A stretch of DNA of 64,000 nucleotides from NCBI GenBank assembly GCA_016785225.1, contig JAFBJZ010000857.1:1922001-1986000 (forward strand). The letters run 5' to 3'. Both the position numbers and the translations under genes were made by a program. The notes beneath the pieces are model-generated. The model did no database searches and had not been told where the DNA came from. It saw nothing but the letters and a program-made list of their open reading frames with translations. This document shows positions 1 to 10,747 of the stretch, piece after piece. Every line of letters begins with the position of its first letter. Within the stretch, counting starts at the first letter, position 1. This DNA is from Psettodes erumei (lineage: Eukaryota; Chordata; Actinopteri; Pleuronectiformes; Psettodidae).

Positions 1-59
1 TAACAATCAGTAACTGTACCTTGTTTAAGCTGTCCACCATCCACTTCAAATTGTCCATT

Positions 60-640
60 TTGCATATCACACTCTCAACTCTCCTGTCATGATGCTTGGA
101 TCTCTCCGCTGAATTCCTTCCTATAAGGATGCTACGCACCATCTGCAACACATGCTGGATATCCTCCACTGTTGCAACATGGCGACCCTTTCATTTATGG
201 GGAAGAAAATGTCACTGGCAGCTAAATCCAACGAGTAGGTGGGGAGCATCGTTAACCCTCAATGCTCCCTTCACAGCTACATCAGAATGGTACAGTGGAA
301 CTTGGCACTGGCCCTTGGGGATGAACTCATTGTGCACCACCCTGTGAATGTTGAAGAAAACAATGAACATGCTGAACACAACGCTGATGGTCCTCATGCA
401 GTTCTTGGGTCTTTGAGACCATGTGCTCTTCCACTACAAAGAGTGCTGTTTGGTGTCTGGCTTGTAGCAGTAGACTCAACTCTCATCACCAGTGATGATC
501 CTCGACACGGGAGACAGAATTTGATGTTTGCTCTCCATTCTGGTTTGAGGTCCATCGTCCCAATGTGACGAAATGTGGAAGACCGATTCATGACAGGTAG
601 TGCCCACACCTGCTGCATGCATATTACCATGCTTCACAGA
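60..640 (-). pseudogene. Decayed mariner-type transposase remnant
   Basis: Read on the minus strand, this region keeps landmarks of a mariner (D,D34D) transposase. The peptide IITGDES lies at about 503-480, followed by a stop and then a YKPDTKQ-like stretch and WKS, matching the mariner block around its first catalytic Asp. The same frame runs on into an open segment (397-212) with FIVFFNIHRVVHNEFIPKGQ, the block that follows in mariners. After a frameshift, YSLDLAASD at about 240-200 matches the block holding the last catalytic Asp, and VEDIQ near 175-150 matches the C-terminal part. Several in-frame stops and an apparent internal deletion show it is dead. No clear terminal inverted repeats were found. 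The same family recurs at 2890-3100 and 3590-3830. Confidence 0.75.
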
Positions 641-2499
641 TGCAGAGGATGATTTAGCCTGAAAAGCACTAACACCATTAGAGAGTATTGTGTAGAGTTA
701 TTGCCCCCACTTGTATGATCTGCTGTAAATTAGAGTTATGCAGCTTGTGGGTTGACTGGTCAGTTATTGGATTTCTACCTGACCTCATCTGTTGACTGAA
801 GTCAGGGCCAAAGACAGAAAAAGCACAAGAAGCAGTTGTAGCAGTTGAATGTGCACTTTAAGAATATAAACCACAACAAAGTGTGTGTCTGATGTTGGCC
901 GAGAGTGCCAGGCATTGAATGGCCTTTGGCCATTACAACTAAAATAACAACAGTAAATGTAATTTTCTGCCTTCAGTCCTGACAGCAGCATGTCCTTAAC
1001 AACCGAGAGCAGGCCAATACAAACCCTGATGTAACACTAAACCAGTTCACAAGGCACAGAAATATGATTCAGGAAGATATTATCCCCTGGGGCCATCAGA
1101 AATGGTTGAAGGTGTGAAGTGTGGAGTAAATATAAAATGGACAGAGCATGAGTGTCTTCCTTTGGTGTTTTCAGTCACCCTTGCATCCCTGGACCCATCG
1201 CCACCATTCACATTGCTGCTGCTGGTCCGATCAGTGCTCAGCTGAATGTCAGCTCGGGGACAGAGCTGAGTAATAGCACACATGGGCAGAACAGCTGTGA
1301 TAAATAGCTAACATACTGATGGATTGGGCACTACCACATCCCCCCGCCCAGGAACTTTATTCCAGGGGAAGGAAGTTAGTCAATTGCTATCAAGACAGAA
1401 GATGTAACTATGGCGTATGGTTAACGATTTATTTTAGAGGCACATAAAATGAGTATAGAGTCACCGCTGAGACTTCGATCTGTCCACTTTAAGAGTTGGA
1501 GAGACGAAGCCCCGAACTAAGGAAATCAAAATTATGAGTTTAAAATTATAAGTTCTTATACATCTGGACTCCTCCTGGGACCATCCTTGAGTGTTATCCT
1601 CCTGGCACCAGGGAGTGCAACCTTGAGTGTTATCAGTGTCTTGCTATGTGTAGCTAGTCACAACCGGCTCTAGCTGGACCCGAGCGAGTGTTAAAATCAG
1701 ATGTGGTGCATTCTGTTCTGGTGAGCAAGCTGCCGCGAAGCAGTGATTAACATATCATAAGGCTATGGCATGACATGGTGTGATGAGAACCAAGAACACT
1801 TAGTTTCATAATAATCCAACAATACTGATTTTGATTATAAGGCTGGAGAAGCATTTTCATGGTGCTGGTGTTTTTTGTAAGCCTTTATAATCTCCTCTGA
1901 ATAATGAGAATGCATGAGTGCTGGATAAACAGTGCTCAGTTATTGTCTTTGCTTAAATCAGATACCTGGAACTAGGGGCTCAGAATCACACAATCAATCC
2001 CCTCTGGGACTGAAAGAACTGATCTGAACACCCAGATACCAATGGGGAATCTGCTTTGAGCAGGTTGCGGTTATCTTTTGCATTAGAAGAAAGAGTATTT
2101 GTCAGATGCATCTTCCACATTTTTAAAATAATATCTGTAATGATTTAGTATGCAGTGTAGTATGTGTTACATTTCTTTTCTCCCTTCTCTCATTATGTGG
2201 GTCTCGGAAGGTGGATTTGCAGCACCAAATATCCTCAGTGGATGGTGGAGCATTTGTAAAAAGATGCTAGTTTAATAAATGGGAAAAAAAAAATCACATT
2301 GGTATAGGAAAGATTTCAGCCCAAATAATTAATTCATCAATATTTTGATAACACTACCATTAAGTATATTCACCTGAGAAATATAGTACACTCATATACT
2401 TTTATCAATCTAATGCTGTTTTATCATAAATGTGAAGCTGAATCCCTTAAAATGAGCATAAATTTGTTTCAGTTTGTCTTGACATGATACAGTGGGACT
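641..2499. other. Non-coding stretch without recognised features
   Basis: Only short, compositionally ordinary open frames occur here, and none resembles a known domain. There is a short A-run near 2283-2292 and otherwise unremarkable AT-rich sequence. The right end, from about 2500, shades into the tRNA-like/mariner tandem array. Confidence 0.6.
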
Positions 2500-2585
2500 C
2501 ACATGTCAAAGCCACATTTTGCAAGATTTCTGAGTTGATGCCAATAATCATCATGTTATAGAGGAAGAACAGATTGGTGGTCTTC

Positions 2586-2652
2586 TAGAGAATATGGGTA
2601 TTGACCCCACTACCTAATGCTAAGCAAGCATTCTTCCACTTGAGAATTCCCC
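2586..2652 (-). pseudogene. tRNA-Ala(AGC)-like pseudogene, copy 1
   Basis: The reverse complement runs from GGGGAATTCTCAAGTGG to CCCATATTCTCTA and matches a vertebrate tRNA-Ala(AGC) along its length. The acceptor start GGGGAATT, the anticodon loop TTAGCAT (anticodon AGC) and the ATTCTC 3' end are visible. It is 67 nt instead of about 73, with losses in the D arm, and its anticodon stem no longer pairs well. It is a pseudogene or SINE head, not a working tRNA gene. Confidence 0.65.
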
Positions 2653-2889
2653 TATTGTTACTTGACACAGATAATGCACGATTCATCTTGCTATGATGAA
2701 GACTCCTGATAATCCAGATAACTTCCAACATAGACTGATTTCTGGGTTAGACCAAGAGCCACCTCTTGGTAAAAAAAATTGTAAAAATCCAACCATTACT
2801 TTTCAGGTGATCCTGTTAACAAACCAAACCAAAAACAGAACCTCCCATGCAGAGGCAATAACAACTTTTTTGCTTTTGGCTAAGTGGTT

Positions 2890-3100
2890 GAAAAAGAAGA
2901 TGCTCTTGCTCACAGTCCTCATCTGACATGCCTCTTCAGTCTTGGAGACTGCGAGTTCTTTTTCCACAGGGACTCCTGTATGGCTCTTGCGTCATGTTTG
3001 TTTTTTTTTCTCAAATTTCAGGTCTGTGGGGAGATCACAAATGTGCACCTGCAAGTGATTAAATACACACATAAAACACAGGTCCACAAGCTGATTACAT
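2890..3100 (-). pseudogene. Mariner transposase fragment in array unit 1
   Basis: On the minus strand, the bases near 2970-2925 read SLWKKNSQSPRLKRHVR. This corresponds to the mariner block WKSP-SPRPKKARQVRSN that follows the first catalytic Asp motif. The TGDES block itself is lost. The upstream part aligns with the better-preserved copy at 3590-3830 through gagatcacaaatgtg and cacctgctgca. The fragment is short and interrupted by stops. Confidence 0.5.
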
Positions 3101-3340
3101 GACATAACATGGAATACTGACTCACAGCTGGTAATGTTTCCACCTGCTGCATGTTAATTTAAGTGAAAGGAGCATTGGATCACAAATCACTTGTCATAAT
3201 GCAAGAGTTAGACATGAAGCACAGAATAAACCAGGATGTTCATGCTTCTTCACATTTTGGTTTGAATGCTATTTTAATCAAAGTAAGGAAGATCACAGGT
3301 GATTGTGGTATGTTGAAGGATAAAAGGGTTAAGAGTCTAC

Positions 3341-3407
3341 TGGAGAATGTGTGCATTGATCCCACTACCTGTTGAATGCAAAGAACCCTCTCTACCACTA
3401 ATTTCCC
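3341..3407 (-). pseudogene. tRNA-Ala(TGC)-like pseudogene, copy 2
   Basis: The reverse complement starts GGGAAATTAG-TGGTAGAG and ends ACACATTCTCCA. It retains GGTAGTGGGATCAATGC, which is close to the T arm and B box of tRNA-Ala (GGTAGCGGGATCGATGC). The anticodon position reads TGC within TTTGCAT. Part of the D arm is deleted and the anticodon stem is mismatched, so it should not fold as a normal tRNA. Confidence 0.65.
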
Positions 3408-3500
3408 TGTTGTCTGAGAAAGGAAACAAACTGGACCAAAAACATAATCTTCTTTCACTCTGCTCTTTCAGTATCACCGTTTTGGACCTAAACATCAAAT

Positions 3501-3534
3501 GATGAGGTGGCTGAGTGGTAAAGGCAATGTACTG
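3501..3534 (+). pseudogene. tRNA-Ser(GCT)-like 5' half
   Basis: GATGAGGTGGCTGAGTGG followed by TAAAGGCAATGTACTG matches the acceptor strand, D arm and 5' anticodon stem of vertebrate tRNA-Ser(GCT), including the A-box-like TGGCTGAGTGG. Similarity stops at the anticodon, where an A-rich stretch follows. A second truncated copy is at about 4235-4277. Confidence 0.6.
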
Positions 3535-3589
3535 ACCCCTTCAAAGTAAAAAAAAAAAAACCATCTTTTTTTTTGGCTAGCCCTCCTGA

Positions 3590-3830
3590 CCTAATGCTTT
3601 TTCTTGGTGACTGTGACCTCTTTTACTGCAGGAAAGCTGTTTGGTTTCTGTATCATAGCCATAGTCCCAACTTCCATTACCAGAGATGGTCCTACACAAC
3701 TTTCACGTGTAATTTGCTTTTTACTCAGAGTCCATGTTGAGATCACAAATGTGAACATGCAAATGGTAAAAAAAACCAAAACAACCCATGTAACACTGGT
3801 CCACATACTGACCACATTATTTGGGTAGTG
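3590..3830 (-). pseudogene. Mariner transposase fragment in array unit 2
   Basis: Minus-strand translation of about 3690-3600 gives ISGNGSWDYGYDTETKQ, then a Cys/Lys-rich stretch and HQEKA. This is plainly the mariner block ITGDESWVYGYDPETKQ followed by PKKA. The first catalytic Asp codon has become Asn. The upstream part (to 3830) is open but diverged. It is the best-preserved mariner piece within the tandem array and the same family as the remnant at 60-640. Confidence 0.7.
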
Positions 3831-4234
3831 TAATTGGTAAAATGTAATACTGACTCACAACATTAATGCTCCCACCTGCTGCAACAATAGTGATGAAAAC
3901 CTTTGGATCTCACCTCATGTGTCATACAAGACCAAGACATGATTCACAGATCATACCAGGATCTTTTTACAAGGAATACTGTGTATTTGTTCATGCTTCC
4001 ACACATGGGTTTGAAAGCTACTCTCATCAAAGTCAGGATGATCATTCACACTTAATCATTTTATGAAAGAGGAAGAACAGATTAAAAGTCTACTGGAGAG
4101 CAGCCCACAGCATTCATCTTGCTATGTTGAAGCATTCTCCAATTTTGTGAAAATCCAACAATTACTTTTCACGCGATCCTGCTAACAAACAAACCAAACT
4201 AAAAACATCCTGGTGTAGGAGATAATGGGGTTGT

Positions 4235-4277
4235 TTATATTTGGAAGAGTGGTTAAGGTGATGGACTAATCCATTCC
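4235..4277 (+). pseudogene. tRNA-Ser-like 5' part, third array unit
   Basis: AGAGTGGTTAAGGTGATGGACT followed by AATCCATT matches the D arm and anticodon stem of tRNA-Ser(GCT), but the three anticodon bases GCT between GGACT and AATCC are missing. The variable and T arms are not recognisable. It lies about 65 bp from the convergent tRNA-Ala-like copy at 4341-4420. Confidence 0.55.
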
Positions 4278-4340
4278 ATGTTTTGATATTTAAAGTGTAT
4301 CTACTTCCACATGATATACAACAAGAAGTCAAGATGATGG

Positions 4341-4420
4341 TCATGAATGCAGGTATCACACACAGATCACACTGCCTCTTGCATGCAAAGCAAGCGCTGT
4401 ACCACTTGAGCTGATTCTCC
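4341..4420 (-). pseudogene. tRNA-Ala(TGC)-like pseudogene, copy 3, intact anticodon arm
   Basis: The reverse complement begins GGAGAATCAGCTCAAGTGG and continues TACAGCGC, then CTTGC-TTTGCAT-GCAAG. The last is a perfectly paired anticodon stem with a seven-base loop and anticodon TGC. The D arm is close to tRNA-Ala. The T arm is expanded (about 80 nt in all) and poorly paired and the B box is degenerate, so function is unlikely. Confidence 0.65.
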
Positions 4421-4430
4421 TATGAATGTG

Positions 4431-5199
4431 ATTTAAAGATGTTGGAAAGTATCGATTATCCATACAGGGTAGTGGGGGCTGGGGGTTACACAAGTGCTAA
4501 AAAATGGACATTTTGATAAATAAAATGTGTTTAATATACATCAAAGCCAGTAAATATTCTCTAATAGACCCCTGAACTAAAAATTGTGAAACAAATTTTG
4601 CGTTCTTTGAAAATGTATTTTGTGTTACGTCTTGGCAACTTTTGCACAGTAAAAGTAACAGTAAGACTAGTGCGTTTGTCCAGCTCAGTTATGATACACA
4701 GACAGTTTGGGGAAACACTCTGCAAATACTACAGAAAGGAGAGAAGATGTGGCATTTTATATTATGCATTGGTTGCTCACTTCAACAGCCACTGGCTGTG
4801 ATTGCAGCTGTGGCTGCTCTGCCTGGCTGTGCTGGATAAAACTTTGGCCTTGGCTATGCTTTATGTTTTGAGTTATGGCTGCTACAATGGCTACAGTAGC
4901 ACCACTGTGACTGTTCTTCATTGTACCTATTAACATTATTCATGAAAGCACTGTTAAGCTGCATGGGATTTGAATCAGTAGCGCTTCAGCTATAACAGAT
5001 GTGTAACCAATACAAGGTGGGCGATCAGAAATAGTAGTTTACAGTATGGTAAAGTAGTGAAGCTACTATACTATACTCAATATATTGTAATATTATTGTC
5101 TTCTGAACACATTAGTGTAACCTGCATTCCTTGTAAATGCTAATAAATTACCCCTGTTACAGTAATTGTTAATGAATTTATCTACTTATCTTATCTACT
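4431..5199. other. Non-coding stretch; possible tRNA-like B box near 4965
   Basis: No coding exon is recognisable. At about 4964-5000 the minus strand reads TAGCTGAAGCGC followed by GATTCAAATCCC, which resembles a tRNA-type B box in a short-interspersed-element context. The evidence is too thin for a separate call. Confidence 0.4.
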
Positions 5200-5371
5200 T
5201 ATCATATCTATTATTGTTGTTTTATTGTTATATTCCCTCCATGGCAGTACAGCTTTCCTCTCTGTCATGTGCTCCTCACCAGAACGCAACAGCCACATAA
5301 CAAAAATGTGTTCACATACACAATTTCCCTTCAGGGATGAATAAAGTAATCTATCTATCTATCTATCTATC
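5200..5371 (+). repeat. LINE/SINE-type 3' end with (ATCT)n tail
   Basis: The block ends in aatttcccttcagggatgaa, then taaagta, then an (ATCT)n run from 5349. This is a common 3' terminus of fish retroposons. TCCCTTCAGGGA forms a short stem-loop. The same 3' end occurs at 52682-52738, so the resemblance is not chance. The 5' limit and the LINE clade cannot be set from this copy. Confidence 0.65.
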
Positions 5372-8007
5372 AGCTATCCTAACCCTCTAACCCTGAACCT
5401 TTCGGACACCGCGCTCACTTCCACCCTTCAACCTTCCCCTCCACTTTTAGCTGAGAGTGCACACTCAATCACTCACTCACTCTACTTACAACCAGCAGTA
5501 GTCTGCTACGTAATAAATATTAATTACTATATCCTACTGTAGCTCAGCCGTTCTTTTTGCATCAGAGGGAATGCATAAGTATTGTGAGTGATGCAAAACG
5601 TACAAACAAAAGAAGTGCAGAGCGAAAACCCCATTTGTGACTTTTCAGGAGCTCTGAATAAACCAAGGTTAAGCTCTGGAGTTTGGCTTTTACATTACTT
5701 TTACATGTACATTATTCAAGATGTATAGTCTGCCTCACAGTGCAGTGCTACAACCATGGGGTCAGATGTGTGCATTGTACAAGCTGTTTCCTACAAAATG
5801 AACATGCAGTTACTTGAGGTCACTTTTCTGTACATGTAAATAAAAGGAGCAAAGAAAGTAAAAGACCATGCAGTGATGATGTGGGAATGTTCTTTAGATC
5901 AGGGGTGCACACGATTTTCAAAAGGAAAGAAGAATAAAAAATCAGTATATTGCAGATGAATGGAAATTATGTGTGCATATTTTCTATTTTGCTGTCCAAT
6001 TTAATAATATTAAATGCAAATTCATAAACTTGTGCTCATTTTGATAGTTTCTGATTAGTCCTATTTGGCTGTTTTCTTTTGTTCCACAAGTTAAATTCTG
6101 TAAATTTTCTTTGTCATTAGTTAAGCCCCTTTTCCACCTTTTCATTGTGAATGGCAAAAGCTAAAGCTTTAGTAGAGATGATTGAAATATCACTTGCCAA
6201 ACATATGTAGAATTAATACACAGCTGTTTGTAATGGTCATACATAGTAATGACTGCTCGGTGACACTGGATTTTGTCTTTTCTTTGCTGCCATTTTCCAA
6301 GACAAGACTTGACATGATATCCCCTCCCAAATCTGTCTTGAGGTCCATAAATCCATGCTGTTTTGCAGGAACAGTAGATAAAACAACAGCTTTACCATCC
6401 GGGTGGAAATAAAATTTTAAGTAGCCCCTTGAAGTCGGAAAAATTAATCTGAGGCTGTAAAAACTTATGAACGCTGCCGTTATAGGGACATAAAAAAGCG
6501 TCCTCTCTCCGGCAGCAACACAGTTGTTGGGAAGAAGGAACCTCTCCACTGAAGTTTTGTGAAAAGGTTATTCCTGCGTCTCAAACCATGAAGAAAGACA
6601 GTATCTCAGAGCAGACAAATTCAATCACAAACTGTAAGTTGGCAAGAGTAGCACACACTCCCATGTGTGATTTCCAATTCACCATTTGGCCCAGATTTTG
6701 CTTCATCGCTGGAATGTGAGGTGAGCACTCCAGCCACTTCAATCTGTTGCTCTTTCATCTTGGGGGACATATGGGATCTGGCACTACAGCTACTGCTGTC
6801 ACTGTTACTGTAGCAACCTTTGATACACTGGCCTTTTGTGAGATGACACTCGCATTCTCACATAAATCTGAAGATTTCACGAGTATACTCCCCGGATCAG
6901 CTGGAGAGCACATAGAGCAGAAAACTATGTGTGCATTTTGCTGTAGCCATACACAGCACCACTGCAAGAAGGAGCTATTTCATCAGAAGGGTAAAGAATA
7001 CCCTGAATGCATAAATGTAACTTCTGAAAAAGCAATTCACTCTGTCTCTCTTCCATGCTTTGAAGATTTCTGGAAGTAAAGGATCACAGAACCTTCTCTG
7101 TGAATTATGCACATTATCATTCCCCGCTTTCTCATCAGAGATGTGGTGCAATGCATCAAAGTGGCTGGCAGGTGATGGCAGAGAGGATTTAGCCTGCTGT
7201 AATGTGTCTGTCAATAGACAATGTGAGCAACCTCCTCCTCCCTTTAGCTGTTAGACCCTGCATTTACCAGACATATTTATTATGTGCCTTGTCATGATGT
7301 TGTTTCCTTGTTCAAAAAACAAACAAAACAAAAAACACCTTCTCCTGGTGCTGTTCTAGAGAAAAAGATTCATAGTTGTCAAACATCACCACTCCCTTCG
7401 CTGTTATGACTGCTGGGTCCTAAACACAGCAAACCACTAGAGGGCGATCACCGTGTGAATGGTGGTCTGCCTCTCCGGTTGTATGTTTCTGTATGGGAAT
7501 ATATCCCAATTTTTGAGAAAAAATAAGCACAGACTTAAACACAGTGGGAGGAACAGAATTTCACTGCCTCTGAATAAAAGTAGAAGAAGAAGTATAATCT
7601 AAGTTGGAGGCTATTTTCTTAGTCCGACATTCATTTCAGGACCACCTACTCTACATTAATATTAAGACACAGAGTAGGTAAGATGTAGTGGCAGTTTGTT
7701 TATTCACTTTGAGTCAGAGCCAAATTGCAAGGAAGAAAAGATGAATGTCCATGATGAGCTGCAGGTTGTTTTTGATGCACCATGACATCAGCTATAAAGC
7801 ATGCAGGACATATCAGAGCGACCCTGGGTCATCCGCACCTTTCAAAGAAAATCACATTTTTCTCCACAGACAGAGGAGATGGTATCATGTTTTATTTACC
7901 CAGGATGTGTGCAGAAATGGTTTCCCACACTGAGAACTGAAGATTAAGCTGCTACATTTCAACCATGATGAAATGAATGGAGGCAGAGTACAGAGCAGTA
8001 GACATAT
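5372..8007. other. Non-coding region; no supported gene
   Basis: The longest open frame (6549-6190, minus, 119 codons) has no domain I recognise and is not flanked by good splice sites. A hAT-like start, caggggtgcacac, occurs near 5900 without a matching partner. A CTCF-like motif lies at 7434-7448. I see nothing else to annotate. Confidence 0.5.
7434..7448 (+). promoter_or_regulatory. CTCF-like motif
   Basis: CCACTAGAGGGCGAT fits the vertebrate CTCF core (CCASYAGRKGGCRS) at all but the last position. It lies about 3 kb upstream of the CpG-rich first exon. A single motif match is weak evidence of binding. Partial matches also occur near 50210-50225 (minus) and 57850-57866. Confidence 0.35.
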
Positions 8008-8101
8008 GTTGGTGCATGGCCTAGTGGCCGGAGTAGTCACAATGTTCCCGCTTCATATCTGGCTGGAGATTTTGTTGCATGTAATCGCACCACTGTCTCC
8101 A
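8008..8101 (+). mobile_element. tRNA-derived SINE fragment
   Basis: TGGCCTAGTGG at 8017-8027 is a perfect RNA polymerase III A box. A degenerate B-box region (cgcttcatatctgg) follows about 25 bp later. The sequence then continues as ctggagattttgttgcatgt, a tail found behind the tRNA part of several fish SINEs. The 3' tail and target duplications are not clear. Confidence 0.55.
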
Positions 8102-10489
8102 TTCAAATGTTCTATAACCTTGCAGAATAGAAACACATTGTGCTAGTCCCCTGCTCAATAATAGTTTTGCAGATGCAAAATTACAAACCCTGAAAGGGCA
8201 TGCAATTCATTTTATTCAGTCCTAGCAACCTGCACCATTCTCCAACTGCATTTATTTGTCAGAATTAAACAGTTAAAATGTTGATGTTCTTGTGAATTTG
8301 TTATTATTGTGTCGATTTTGTTACTGTAATGATCACAGAAATGTTTTAAAGTAACTTAACACTGGCCAAAATCGTGTGTGTGGTCAGTACACTCTGACAT
8401 CACTGGGGGGTGTTGGCTGTAAACTTAAAAACAGAAGTGACATAAAGATGTATGGTTATTAATCAATTCTCAAATCAAAGTGCTGGCTGCTTGGACTGTT
8501 AAATTCTACAACTTTCACTTCAGGAATTAAGATGGATATCTGTCGTATATGTTTTTACACTTATAGACAATATTGTGAAATCTGCAACTACTGATTATTT
8601 TTGTCACTAATTTATCAATATCTTATCTTTTTATTTATCAAATATTCTATCTACCAATTGTTTTCCTTAGTCTTTTTAAAAAAAAATTAAATCTTCTGCA
8701 AATTAAAAAATGTATTTAATTACATTAAATATGATGACAGAAAAAGTTAGGAATCATATTTAGGACATTGTCCAGTGCGGTGCAGTGCAGCTTGTCACTC
8801 TGTAAGAGTGATCGTCAGCAGCTTCCAGCACAACTGCGCAGGTTTACCATTATATGGCTGCTCTTTAATGTTCTTAAATGGTAATGCTGTGTATGTAAGA
8901 GCATCCAGACAAGCAATTACCAACCAAAGGTCAGGTGTGAAGGGCATTGATATGGAGTGGTTAGGAGGGGGAAAAATGCAAAGACATTTGCTATGCATGC
9001 ATATGATCAGTTGTAGGTTGTAGAACCAGCAACGCTTAGGAGGTGAAAGGGCTTTTTATGTAACAAAGGCAATGGCTTTGATTTTTCTGGCATAGCACTT
9101 ACACTATGAACATTTTGTGTACTTTAGACCAGTGAATCATTTCCCGATCCGAAGGGACGGAAAAAGATGATGATGGTTCACTCATTTGATAATGATTTTG
9201 TAGATTCCATTTTTTAAAATGAGTACCCTTGCTCCAGTACCCACATTTCCTCTTGAGGATTTTCTGAAAAGGAATATTCAAATGCTGATGCCAGCGTAAT
9301 GTGTAGGTTGCAGGTTTAATAAAGCCTAATGTAGCATTAAACTGTGATGCAGCTAAAGGAGGAAAGATACTAGGTAAAGTAAAAAATACTGAACTACCTA
9401 AAATGTAAAAATAAATAAGTAAATAAAAAGAACTGTTTCAGTTACTAGTTTCATAGTATGAAGAGTTGTGATCTGACAAAGGGGCAAAGTAGGTAAATGA
9501 CAATGGTTAAAGTCATATTTTACTGAGTAGAAATTCCAGCAAGAATGAACCTACTGACAATGCCAGCTTTGTGGTAAATGCTGTTACTAATTCATTGTTG
9601 GTAACAACATCTGCTTTTTATTTGTGATGATGGGTGGAGATTTCATCAGTCCAGTCTGTGAGTTTCATGGCTTGAAACCCCAAATGTCTGTGTTTAGCTT
9701 CAAAGGGCATCTTCCATGAATATATCCCGTGGGCCATCTTTTTTTTACCCCATTCCTATTGTGACATCAACAGGCAAAAGACATTGTTTTCTCGTTTGTC
9801 TCCCTCCATCGGCAATTGTCAATGTACTCAAATTTGCAGTGGCGTAACCTTGATGTCCACTCTGAATAGCTTATGTGTTTGCTTGTTAAATTTTGAAGGA
9901 GGTTATATATATACTGTACATAAATAAACATTATAAATCTTGTTCTGCTGCCTCCGAGTGGCCAAAAATTCATTAGTGCATAACCAACACTGTATGTATA
10001 TGACCTTATTTCATAAAGAGAGCGAGAAAAACAGTGGTTAGTTGGGGCCCAGCAGCTAATTCTTGCCTTGGGGCCCCAGGCAGGTTAATCCAGCCTTCCT
10101 TGAAGGGCTCTTTACGGAGGCATCAAATACAACAGAATCAAAAACTACAGTTAAAGTCAGACAAACTAGATTATTTACAACTCTTGTTGTATGCTTACAC
10201 TTATCAACAAATCGTCTCTCTCTCTCTAATGGTCCTTCATTGAACAGACTAGTTATTTCCAGGCTGCCAGGAAAATCGACTTGCTCTTTACACGCAGGTG
10301 GAGGGATGTGGAAGCAGAACCACCTCCTGCATGAGCAAACAGAGATGACACCACGCACGAATGGAAATTGCTGTGCAGGTAAGTGTGCACTTGCGTAATT
10401 GCGCGACAGAAACTCAAGCTACCTGTTGAGGAGTAGACGTGGACGCAATGCACAATCTGGCTATGTGTGTGTGTGTGTGTGTCTTTTTT
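8102..10489. other. Non-coding upstream region
   Basis: No exon, RNA gene or clear mobile element was recognised. Sequence becomes more CpG-rich and GC-rich from about 10250. A (TG)n run sits at 10464-10482, just before the CpG-rich promoter block. Confidence 0.5.
10464..10482 (+). repeat. (TG)n microsatellite
   Basis: Nineteen bases of TG dinucleotide repeat lie immediately upstream of the CpG-rich block. A protein-like reading of this repeat in antisense ORFs is spurious. Confidence 0.9.
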
Positions 10490-10579
10490 CCCAGAACACC
10501 TAAACCGGGAGTGAAGCGGCTGAACGTGTTGTGGGAGCGCGCTGAACGTCCGGCACGGAAAGAGTTAAACGCTCCTACC

Positions 10580-10747
10580 ATGTACGGAGCGGCTGGCTGG
10601 GGTTTGTTAGGCTGTAGCGGCACAGAGCTTGTGGACGCGGCGTCGGCGTACAGCAGCGCAACAAACCCGGACAACTTCACGGTCAAAGCTGCTACTACTT
10701 CACGACCAAGCAGCCATGTCGGAGCGAAGGAGGATCTCCGAATTTGA
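10580..10747 (+). other. Possible upstream ORF in the 5' leader
   Basis: An ATG with A at -3 opens a 55-codon frame (starting MYGAAGWGLLG) that ends with TGA at 10745-10747, about 100-125 bp before the main start codons. If transcription starts upstream of 10580, this uORF could lower translation of the coding exon. No homology is recognised. Confidence 0.3.

Larger units (their letters stand above)
2500..4430. repeat. Decayed tandem array, period about 755 bp, with tRNA-like and mariner segments
   Basis: Two full units and parts of others can be aligned by eye. Shared anchors include gaggaagaacagatt followed by gtctactggaga or a close variant (about 2562, 3325, 4069), aatccaaccattacttttca with gatcctg and aacaaaccaaac (2788 and 4150), and gagatcacaaatgtg (3032 and 3739). 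Corresponding tRNA-Ala-like ends at 2586 and 3341 are 755 bp apart, and the matching point in the next unit, where the tRNA has been lost, is near 4098. Each unit contains a tRNA-Ala-like sequence (minus), a tRNA-Ser-like 5' half (plus, weak in the first unit) and part of a mariner transposase (minus). Copies have diverged strongly, so the duplication is old. Confidence 0.7.

Noticed and set aside
2586..4420. Functional tRNA genes
   Set aside because: All copies have missing arms, mismatched stems, lost anticodons or degenerate B boxes.
5900..5913. hAT-like 5' end caggggtgcacac
   Set aside because: No matching inverted end or 8-bp duplication was found nearby.
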